NCBI GenBank assembly: GCA_013151875.1
Contig: JAADHL010000354.1
Location: forward strand, 1-5,839
Source of the DNA: Deltaproteobacteria bacterium
GTDB taxonomy: Bacteria > Myxococcota_A > UBA9042 > DTJE01
Direction of reading: 5' to 3'
DNA length: 5,839 bases
Part shown: positions 1 through 5,630 of the stretch, in pieces
How the letters are laid out: each line of letters starts with the position of its first letter
How positions within the stretch are numbered: position 1 is the stretch's first letter
Made by a program: the position numbers and the translations under genes
Notes under the pieces: generated by a model
What the model saw: only the letters and a program-made list of their open reading frames with translations
The model's database searches: none
What the model was told of the DNA's origin: nothing

Positions 1-811
1 TTGCATACTCGACCAGGGACGCCGCGGCGTACGCCACGGAAAACGGCACGCTGCGACGTATGCGGGGTCTTCCAAGGGCGTCGCACACATGGTCCATCAG
101 GTCCTTCCAGGTGGTCTTCACCCCGTCCGATATCACATAGGTCCCGCCCGCGGATTGAGGGACCTCCCCGGCCAGGGCGATCCCATGGGCAAGGTTCCCG
201 ACATACGAATAGCACATGACGGCCCGCCCGCCGGATACATGCCGATAGCTGGACAGGTTCGCGGCCAAGGGCATGAAGGTGGTCCGGTCATGCGGCCCGA
301 ACGGAAACAGCGCGGGTCTGACCACGACCCCTTCAATCCGTCCCTCCCGGTGCGCCTCCATCAAGGCATCCTCGGCCAGGATCTTGGACCTGGCGTAAGG
401 CATGCCGAGGTTGTCCCTGGGGAGGCCCTCGTCGCCGTCGGGAATGCCGCCGGGCCCCAGGCGGTGCACTGCGATGCTGCTGACCAGGACCATCCTCTTG
501 ACGCCTTTCGCCACGGCGGTCCTGATGACCAAGCGGGTCCCGCCGAAGTTCACCCTCATGAAATCAGCGGCCGGACCCCAGTCCTTTGCCAGCGCGGCCA
601 GGTGAAAGACCACGTCCATGCCCTCCACGGCGGCCTCGATCGACTCTGGAACCAACAGGTCCCCGCGCACGACCTCGGCCCCGGTTCCTTCCAACGGCGT
701 CAGAGAAGTGCCGTCCTGCGCGAGGACCCTGACCTCGTGTCCCGCCTCCTCCAGGCGACGGACCACGTGGCTGCCTATGAATCCGTTTCCACCCGTCACA
801 AGAGCCCGCAC
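1..811 (-). CDS. NAD(P)-dependent epimerase/dehydratase, extended SDR family (3' end beyond window)
   Basis: The minus-strand frame starting with GTG at 811-809 is open for 270 codons to the window edge. It encodes a Rossmann-fold sugar-epimerase or 3beta-hydroxysteroid-dehydrogenase-like oxidoreductase, presumably cytoplasmic. Residues 6-15 read TGGNGFIGSH, the glycine-rich dinucleotide-binding loop. GDL at 50-52 fits the adenine-contacting Asp, and VFHLAA at 68-73 is the usual fourth-strand motif. SS at 111-112 with Y139-x3-K143 (YARSK) gives the catalytic Ser, Tyr and Lys. VVRPALFPFGPHD at 163-175 matches the family's RPxxxYGP segment with Phe in place of Tyr. Family members are usually 310-340 residues, so about 50-70 C-terminal residues lie outside. 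The start follows the upstream membrane-protein stop by three bases, and a run of seven G (818-824) inside that gene can act as a ribosome-binding site, so translation is probably coupled. The substrate cannot be told from sequence. Confidence 0.93.
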   Translation of the reverse strand, partial: MRALVTGGNGFIGSHVVRRLEEAGHEVRVLAQDGTSLTPLEGTGAEVVRGDLLVPESIEAAVEGMDVVFHLAALAKDWGPAADFMRVNFGGTRLVIRTAVAKGVKRMVLVSSIAVHRLGPGGIPDGDEGLPRDNLGMPYARSKILAEDALMEAHREGRIEGVVVRPALFPFGPHDRTTFMPLAANLSSYRHVSGGRAVMCYSYVGNLAHGIALAGEVPQSAGGTYVISDGVKTTWKDLMDHVCDALGRPRIRRSVPFSVAYAAASLVEYA

Positions 812-814
812 GGA

Positions 815-1543
815 TCACCCCCCCAGCAGCCCGCCCCTGAAAGCGCAAAAGACGTCCATCAGCACCCCGATCGCATAGTGAAACAAAAAGACATACAGGA
901 CGGACCGCGTCCTCAACGCGAACGCTCCCAGCAGAAAGGCGGCCGCAACCGCCCCCCAGATCTCGCCCACCGGCTTGCCGATGTGCACGAGAATCGAGGG
1001 GAACGCCTGAAACATGATGGCGCCGAACGACCCATAGCGGTCCTTCAGGCCGAACAGCATGTACCCGCGAAAAAGCGTTTCCCAGCCAATATAGTAGAAG
1101 ACGTAAGTGAACTCATAGAAAGCAAACCTGCCTGGCTCGCGGACAGCCAGTTTGGAAAGCGGGTACTCGGCCTGAAAATCCGCCTGCCCGGCGGACATGT
1201 ACAGAAACGGAGCCGCGACCACCAGCGCGATTGCCAGGACCTTCAAGCCGGTCTTCCAGTCGCCAACCGCAAAACCGAATCGGCCGGGGCCCTCTTTCAG
1301 CACTGCCTTTCCCGCGATTATGGGGACAAGGCAGAACAGCAGGAACACCGAGCCGAAACGGTACCACTGGGCGTACATGTCGGCCATTGGATTGCCGTCC
1401 AGGCCCAAAGCGGGGGCGACGGTCCCAAGATAGAACGACGGAATTCCGTTGTACACGTACAGGACGGGCAGGATGGCCGAAAGGACCAGTATCAATCCTG
1501 TCCTGCGGTCCGGGGCCTTGAGGTGCGACAGGTACTCCTTCAC
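815..1543 (-). CDS. CPBP-family (CAAX protease/bacteriocin-processing-like) intramembrane protease
   Basis: This 242-residue, strongly hydrophobic protein has about six or seven probable membrane segments (near residues 14-32, 62-79, 99-116, 142-153, 170-187, 195-210 and 213-233). The CPBP core is visible. Motif 1 is GWETLFRG at 153-160, corresponding to the EExxxR signature; E155 and R159 are kept, but the first Glu is Trp154. The second motif gives H187 in ILVHIGKP. The third gives H222 in FLFHYAIG, where the usual HxxxN Asn position is Gly226. The family contains glutamate-dependent intramembrane endopeptidases such as Rce1, and many bacterial members of unknown substrate. A WE..FRG form with HxGKP and ALRTRS further on looks to me like a recognised subfamily rather than decay, but this is from memory. 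The GTG start at 1543 is the first possible one after an in-frame TAG at 1570-1568; its ribosome-binding site (GCGGAAAAA) is weak. It is the first gene of the minus-strand pair with the epimerase. Confidence 0.85.
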   Translation of the reverse strand: MKEYLSHLKAPDRRTGLILVLSAILPVLYVYNGIPSFYLGTVAPALGLDGNPMADMYAQWYRFGSVFLLFCLVPIIAGKAVLKEGPGRFGFAVGDWKTGLKVLAIALVVAAPFLYMSAGQADFQAEYPLSKLAVREPGRFAFYEFTYVFYYIGWETLFRGYMLFGLKDRYGSFGAIMFQAFPSILVHIGKPVGEIWGAVAAAFLLGAFALRTRSVLYVFLFHYAIGVLMDVFCAFRGGLLGG

Positions 1544-1601
1544 TTTTTCCGCCCTGCTTCCGGCGGCCTATTCAACCATGCTTCCCACGAAAATGCATCC
1601 G

Positions 1602-1630
1602 TTAACAGCCTGCCTGAAATCCAGCGTCAA
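1602..1630 (-). promoter_or_regulatory. Candidate sigma70-type promoter for the minus-strand pair
   Basis: On the minus strand TTGACG (1630-1625) is followed, after exactly 17 bases, by TGTTAA (1607-1602). The -35 box matches five of six consensus positions. The -10 box matches only three. It lies about 60 bases upstream of the GTG at 1543, inside the divergent gap. It was found by eye, and the sigma-factor preference of the organism is unknown. Confidence 0.3.
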
Positions 1631-1697
1631 ATCTGGATCAAAGACGGCGAAAACGAGCGCATCGGCAAAGCGGCAAGCCGATCCTGGAGCAAGCCAA

Positions 1698-1727
1698 CTG
1701 GACCGGAAACCGCTAATTGGCTATATG
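1698..1727 (+). promoter_or_regulatory. Candidate promoter upstream of the DUF1015 gene
   Basis: TATATG at 1722-1727 is the most AT-rich -10-like hexamer before the DUF1015 gene. CTGGAC at 1698-1703 lies 18 bases upstream as a weak -35 box. A transcript from here would start near 1735 and have a leader of about 25 bases holding the ribosome-binding site. The match is weak and the only support is position and composition. Confidence 0.25.
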
Positions 1728-1743
1728 TACGGTCGTAGGTGAA

Positions 1744-1749
1744 GAGGAG
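1744..1749 (+). promoter_or_regulatory. Ribosome-binding site fixing the DUF1015 start
   Basis: GAGGAG lies nine bases before ATG 1759. An in-frame TTG at 1717 has no such site and would add 14 residues that do not look like the family's N terminus, so the ATG is preferred. Confidence 0.75.
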
Positions 1750-1758
1750 AACCCAAAG

Positions 1759-2997
1759 ATGTCCGTGATCAGACCTTTCAGGGCGTTCAGGCCCAGACCC
1801 GAACTGGCCGCGCGCATCGCCAGTTTTCCCTATGACGTGGTCGATTCGGACGAGGCGCGTGAACTGGCCAAAGGCAACCCCTACTCCTTTCTGCACGTGG
1901 GCAAGCCCGAGATCGACCTGGACCCGTCCATCTCGCTTTACGACAAACGGGTTTATGCCAAAGGCGCCGAAAACCTCAACAAGCTGATCCGGGACCGGGC
2001 TCTGATACGTGATGAATCACCCTGCCTGTACCTGTACCAGCAGACCATGGACGGCCATTCCCAGGTCGGGGTGGTGTGCGCTTGCAGCGTCAGGGAATAC
2101 GAACAGGGCCTGATAAAACGTCACGAACACACCAGAAAGGCCAAGGAAGACGATCGCACGCGCCATGTCACCGAAACCAACGCCAACGCCGAGCCGGTGT
2201 TCCTGACCTACAGGGCCGTTTTGGACATCGATGCCGTTGTCGACAGAGTGCGCGAGCGGGCGCCGGCATGCGACATCATTACCGAAGACGGCGTTGGGCA
2301 CACCGTCTGGGTGATGTCCGATCCGACCGAAACAGAGGAGCTGGTCGAACTGTTCATGGGCGTGCCCGCGTTGTACATCGCTGACGGTCACCACAGGACC
2401 GCGGCCGCGGTCAGGCATGGCCAGGCGGCCCGCAGTCTTGCCCGCAATCCAACCGGGGATGAACCTTACGAATTCTTCATGGCCGTGGTTTTTCCGGACA
2501 GACAGTTGCGGATCATGGACTACAACCGGGTGGTGATGGACCTCAACGGCTTATCGGAAGACGCCTTCCTCGAGCGGTTGGCCCATTCATTCAGGGTCGA
2601 ACCGGCCACTGGCCCCCGTCCTGAAAGAAAGGGCGAATTCGGGATGTATCTCGACGGAAAATGGCGTCTTCTGACGGCCAGGGAAGGCACATGGCCCGCC
2701 GACGACCCGGTCAGGGGCCTGGATGCATCCATTCTTCAGGACAATCTGCTGGGCCCCATCCTGGGCATCAGGGACCCCAGGTCCGACAACCGCATCGACT
2801 TCGTGGGTGGAATCAGGGGAACCGATGAACTGGAAAAGAGGTGCAGGGGGGATTGGAAGGTGGCCTTCACGCTGTTTCCGACATCATTGGATCAGTTGAT
2901 GAGCGTCGCGGATTCGGGCCGCGTGATGCCCCCCAAATCCACGTGGTTCGAGCCCAAGCTGCGAAGCGGGCTCATCGTAAGAATGCTGGACGAGTGA
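1759..2997 (+). CDS. DUF1015 (COG4198) family protein
   Basis: This 412-residue, apparently soluble protein is a full-length DUF1015 member. Family hallmarks in order are IRPFRAFRP at 4-12, PYDVV at 24-28, NPYSFLHV at 40-47, LIKRHEHT at 118-125, EDDR at 130-133, NANAEPVFLTY at 141-151, the signature ADGHHR at 208-213, DYNRVV at 254-259, and near the C terminus MPPKSTWFEPK followed by SGL. No signal peptide or membrane segment is seen. The biochemical role of the family is not settled as far as I know. The GHHR loop led to older annotations as ParB/Spo0J-like, and in some clostridia the gene sits beside serC and serA, hinting at a link with serine or phosphoserine metabolism. No serine gene is present here; the next gene is an aldolase 86 bases away. 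The start is set by GAGGAG nine bases before ATG 1759. All hallmark motifs are intact. Confidence 0.93.
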   Translation: MSVIRPFRAFRPRPELAARIASFPYDVVDSDEARELAKGNPYSFLHVGKPEIDLDPSISLYDKRVYAKGAENLNKLIRDRALIRDESPCLYLYQQTMDGHSQVGVVCACSVREYEQGLIKRHEHTRKAKEDDRTRHVTETNANAEPVFLTYRAVLDIDAVVDRVRERAPACDIITEDGVGHTVWVMSDPTETEELVELFMGVPALYIADGHHRTAAAVRHGQAARSLARNPTGDEPYEFFMAVVFPDRQLRIMDYNRVVMDLNGLSEDAFLERLAHSFRVEPATGPRPERKGEFGMYLDGKWRLLTAREGTWPADDPVRGLDASILQDNLLGPILGIRDPRSDNRIDFVGGIRGTDELEKRCRGDWKVAFTLFPTSLDQLMSVADSGRVMPPKSTWFEPKLRSGLIVRMLDE

Positions 2998-3037
2998 TCC
3001 GGCCGGATACATGTTAACTTTGTCCGGCGGTACCGGA
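2997..3037 (+). repeat. Cluster of overlapping inverted repeats in the DUF1015-aldolase gap
   Basis: Three alternative stems share TCCGG/CCGGA units. The first is a perfect 12-base palindrome, ATCCGGCCGGAT, at 2997-3008, which begins on the last base of the DUF1015 stop codon. The second is an 8-base-pair stem with one G-T wobble between 3002-3009 and 3021-3028, closing an 11-base loop that contains GTTAAC. The third is a TCCGG/CCGGA stem at 3023-3027 and 3033-3037 with a 5-base loop. No T tract follows any of them, so a standard intrinsic terminator is not supported. Possible roles are mRNA end protection, processing or attenuation, or none. Confidence 0.5.
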
Positions 3038-3069
3038 ATCAAGCGTCCATCACCGCTCGTTGATTGACC

Positions 3070-3075
3070 AGGAGG
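3070..3075 (+). promoter_or_regulatory. Strong ribosome-binding site for the aldolase gene
   Basis: AGGAGG lies eight bases before ATG 3084. This chooses that ATG over the in-frame TTG at 3060 and over the second ATG at 3102, which is 26 bases away from the site. Confidence 0.8.
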
Positions 3076-3110
3076 CATCACCAATGAACTCGGCATCACC
3101 GATGAATTCG
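3075..3110 (+). repeat. 18-base tandem duplication across the aldolase start codon
   Basis: Two adjacent units, 3075-3092 and 3093-3110, match at 16 of 18 positions (GCATCACCAATGAACTCG and GCATCACCGATGAATTCG). The repeat includes the start codon, so the protein begins MNSASPMNS, with a second Met-Asn-Ser in frame at 3102. Because the unit is a multiple of three, the reading frame is kept. Confidence 0.85.
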
Positions 3111-4388
3111 GACTTCGACCGGGCGCTCAAGACCTGCCGCCCCCCCAACATCGTACGGCTGTTTCCCAATTCCCGGGCCCTGCTGGTCAGCGGCAAGGCC
3201 ATCGACCGGGGTCTTGCGGCCAAGGGCCATGCCATGACCATCGCTGCCAACGGACGAAACCTGTTCGTCATCCATGGCGCGCTTCGGGCCGCGCAACGGG
3301 CCAACGCCGCCATCATCTGCGAGATTGCGAAATCGGAAGGGGGACGCAACGCCTATTGCGCCACCAGTTTCTGGAACCTCGCCCGCAGGGTCGACGCCGC
3401 GTGCAACGAACTTGGGATAACCGTTCCAGTCGCGATTCACGCGGACCATTATGCAATCAAGGGTCCCGACGATGTTGAACGGGCCTCTGACGAGATACCG
3501 TCCATGTTCGACGCGGGCATCACGTCCATCGCGGTCGATGCCTCGCATCTGCCCGATGACGAAAACCTGCTGGCAAGCCTCAAGGTTTTGCCCCTTGCCC
3601 CCCTTTGGGCCGGCATCGAGACCGAGGTCGGCGAGATCAAGGGCATCGAGGGCATGTCAACGCCCGAGGAAGCGCTGTTCCTGGTCAGGGGACTGAACGC
3701 GCACGGAATCTTTCCAGACTGGATTGCGCTGAACAACGGCAGCGCGCATGGCATCCAGTCCAGCGAACAGGGTATTCAGGTGGACCTGACCGTCCGGATT
3801 CACGAGGCAATCGCAAGCTACAATGTGTCCGGCGCACAGCACGGTACGTCCGGCAACAGTTCCGACAGGCTGCGACGTATCGCGGCAGGGACCAGGACCA
3901 CCAAGGCAAACGTGGCTACCGCGCTCCAGATGGTGTCCTGGGGCGTCAGGGTCAACGATTACGGCAATGCCGAACTGGACGATCAGGGAAGATTCATCAA
4001 GGAACCGTCAAAGGGCATGTCCGAGGCCCTGTGGGCCGAAATGACGGAAGCCGCCGGGAAAATGGGCCTTAAAGGGGGCGCGTTCAAAAAGCTGAACCTC
4101 CCGTTCGAAAACAGGCTGATGGCCCAGCCGGCCGATATCCGCGAACGCATGACACAGGGCGTCGAGGACTTCGTGTACCGCCTGCTGACGGATGTGTTCA
4201 ACGCGGGGGACACCGCGCCTTTGGTAATGGAAGCCCTGCTCGCCGCAGGTTCCCACGACATCGGGCCAAAGTCCGAACGCCTTGAAGACCCCGCGCAATG
4301 GACGACCGAAAAGATCCGCGCCAGGGCCCCGATGATTGACCGGAGCACCGACCAGGACAAGGGTAAAGGCGGCGATTATGACGATTGA
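3084..4388 (+). CDS. Class II (zinc-dependent) fructose-bisphosphate aldolase family protein, divergent long form
   Basis: This 434-residue cytoplasmic protein has the order of motifs of class II ketose-bisphosphate aldolases, which cleave or form a ketose bisphosphate with DHAP. VAIHADHY at 116-123 gives the catalytic Asp121 and metal ligand His122. GIETEVGEIKG at 177-187 gives the ExE-G segment, with Glu181 the likely counterpart of the structural-metal Glu. LNNGSAHGI at 216-224 gives the second metal His222. GAQHGTSGNS at 250-259 gives His253 and the glycine-rich phosphate loop. The following segment, normally KxNIDT-like, reads VRVNDYGNA (288-296): Asn291 is kept but the Ile-Asp-Thr part is not, so the true substrate may not be fructose 1,6-bisphosphate. 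About 130 residues follow this motif, making it longer than typical 280-360-residue aldolases; the tail (421-434) is polar and acidic. The AGGAGG site fixes the start at 3084. The stop overlaps the ribosome-binding site of the next gene, so the two are probably co-translated. Confidence 0.85.
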   Translation: MNSASPMNSDFDRALKTCRPPNIVRLFPNSRALLVSGKAIDRGLAAKGHAMTIAANGRNLFVIHGALRAAQRANAAIICEIAKSEGGRNAYCATSFWNLARRVDAACNELGITVPVAIHADHYAIKGPDDVERASDEIPSMFDAGITSIAVDASHLPDDENLLASLKVLPLAPLWAGIETEVGEIKGIEGMSTPEEALFLVRGLNAHGIFPDWIALNNGSAHGIQSSEQGIQVDLTVRIHEAIASYNVSGAQHGTSGNSSDRLRRIAAGTRTTKANVATALQMVSWGVRVNDYGNAELDDQGRFIKEPSKGMSEALWAEMTEAAGKMGLKGGAFKKLNLPFENRLMAQPADIRERMTQGVEDFVYRLLTDVFNAGDTAPLVMEALLAAGSHDIGPKSERLEDPAQWTTEKIRARAPMIDRSTDQDKGKGGDYDD

Positions 4389-4392
4389 GGGG
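4387..4392 (+). promoter_or_regulatory. Ribosome-binding site of the Cys-cluster gene, overlapping the aldolase stop
   Basis: GAGGGG begins within the aldolase TGA and ends five bases before ATG 4398. The overlap suggests translational coupling of the two genes. Confidence 0.6.
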
Positions 4393-4397
4393 ACCAG

Positions 4398-5630
4398 ATG
4401 AAAGACACGAAAGGCCGCGGCGGGTCCAGGCCGTCAATGAGGCGCGGTACACAGGGTCGGCCGGCGGGCTCCCTCGAACGCCGGGCGACCGACATCCTGG
4501 ATGAACTCCACGCGCTGGGGCGTTCCGTGGCCAGGTCCGAGGGCATACAGTCCCACAACGATCTCCCGGTCGAAGAGGTGACGCTGCCCGTCACGGTCAG
4601 GCTGGGCAGGGTCGGCGGCGAGGGCGCCAGGCGAAACGAGGCCAAGCGCTTTGTGCGCATGATTCGTTCCCGCGTTGCCGAGGCGATCCGTGGTCTGGGG
4701 ACCTACCGTCACGGCAGGGTCTATTGTTTTCAATGCGACCAGCCCGATTGCGTGCACTCAATCCCCCCGGCGCCCGACGAAACCTTTATCGGCTATGCGG
4801 CAAATGGACGTCCCCAGTGGCAATCGCTGGCGAATCTGTGCATCGCGAAAGGCGACGGCAGGGCGGAACTGCTTTACGGCTCTCCACCCGAGATCATCGC
4901 CGTAGTACAGGATTCCAGGGAACTGACGGGCGACCTCCTGCCTGGATTCGGTCGCGGCGACAAGGCATATAACGTGCTGGGTCAGGTGGTGCTGGGGCTG
5001 GTTCCGGACGACCTGAACCCAACAGGCAATTCGCCCAGTCGCACGGCCGTGACTTTTCAAATGGTTGAAACAAGGAGTCAGGGCTCGGGCCGGCGTCTTC
5101 GCCTCAACCTTCTGGGCCTGACCGTGGATTCCATTACACAGGCCGCGGCAAGGTCACGGAACCGAGGACCGGCCGAGTCGCTGCGTCGGACCGTTCAGGT
5201 CACGCGCGACCGTCTTGTCGAGATGGGACGGAAGGCGGCCGCCGACGAACACCGGGGGTTCAATCCCAGACTCGAAAAGGAAGTAGCCCCCCTGCTGAAC
5301 AAGCTCAAGGGCGACCTGGAACGCATCTTCAGGTCCGGCCGCCGAAAGACGGCTCACGCCCGCAGGCGCCAGGATGAAGGAGGTCGTCCAATTGCGCAGG
5401 CCGCCAAGGACGCATTGAAGGTTCCCGACGAAAGGATTCTGCACGACGCGCGAAACGACACCGTGGTGGTTTTGGGGCCAAGGGGCCGCGCGCACGTGTT
5501 TTCGCGAAACGGCAGATTGGTGACCAGCATCGTCTTGAAGGCCGGCGAGGCAGAGCGGAAATTTCACAAGTCCCGTTGGCTTCCGGCTTCCAGCGAATTG
5601 ATTTCTGAGTTCAGGGAGAAAATAAAGTGA
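4398..5630 (+). CDS. Uncharacterised protein with a C-x2-C-x4-C-x-H putative zinc-binding cluster
   Basis: I do not recognise this 410-residue protein as a named family. It has no signal peptide or membrane segment and is rich in Arg, especially at residues 7-30, 252-278 and 311-330. A helical, basic stretch around 77-99 leads into GRVYCFQCDQPDCVHS (106-121), where Cys110, Cys113, Cys118 and His120 could hold one metal ion. The ending C-x-H recalls SWIM-type fingers, but the first pair is C-x2-C rather than C-x-C. After it comes a compact segment, FIGYAANGRPQWQSLANLCIA, at 130-150 (positions given because it may be a domain signature). Residues 290-312 look helical and could form a coiled coil. 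The C-terminal part, about 345-400, looks like a separate small alpha/beta unit (TVVVLGPRGRAHVFSRNGR at 355-373). The charge and metal motif would fit nucleic-acid or protein binding, which is inference. It starts nine bases after the aldolase stop, and its stop overlaps the GH92 start, so it sits firmly inside the operon. Confidence 0.85.
   Translation: MKDTKGRGGSRPSMRRGTQGRPAGSLERRATDILDELHALGRSVARSEGIQSHNDLPVEEVTLPVTVRLGRVGGEGARRNEAKRFVRMIRSRVAEAIRGLGTYRHGRVYCFQCDQPDCVHSIPPAPDETFIGYAANGRPQWQSLANLCIAKGDGRAELLYGSPPEIIAVVQDSRELTGDLLPGFGRGDKAYNVLGQVVLGLVPDDLNPTGNSPSRTAVTFQMVETRSQGSGRRLRLNLLGLTVDSITQAAARSRNRGPAESLRRTVQVTRDRLVEMGRKAAADEHRGFNPRLEKEVAPLLNKLKGDLERIFRSGRRKTAHARRRQDEGGRPIAQAAKDALKVPDERILHDARNDTVVVLGPRGRAHVFSRNGRLVTSIVLKAGEAERKFHKSRWLPASSELISEFREKIK
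5613..5618 (+). promoter_or_regulatory. Ribosome-binding site fixing the GTG start of the GH92 gene
   Basis: AGGGAG lies eight bases before GTG 5627. The next in-frame ATG, at 5642, is 23 bases from the site, so GTG is the better start. Confidence 0.65.

Noticed and set aside
564..848. Minus-strand 94-codon frame starting inside the CPBP gene
   Set aside because: It overlaps the epimerase N terminus in another frame, is low-complexity Gly/Arg-rich, and has no motif. The epimerase frame carries the dinucleotide-binding loop.
89..1738. Plus-strand open frame of 549 codons over the left third of the window
   Set aside because: It lies antisense to the epimerase and CPBP genes, whose motifs are clear. 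Its translation is rich in His, Gln, Arg and Pro with no domain, which is typical of a shadow frame in GC-rich DNA.
1717..1758. Longer DUF1015 start at TTG 1717
   Set aside because: It has no suitable ribosome-binding site, and the added 14 residues include the translated GAGGAG site itself. ATG 1759 gives the family N terminus.
1627..1896. Minus-strand 89-codon frame in the divergent gap
   Set aside because: It mostly lies antisense to the DUF1015 coding region and has no family resemblance or convincing ribosome-binding site.
3002..3028. Intrinsic terminator after the DUF1015 gene
   Set aside because: The stem-loop is real, but no run of T follows it, so it is listed as an inverted repeat instead.
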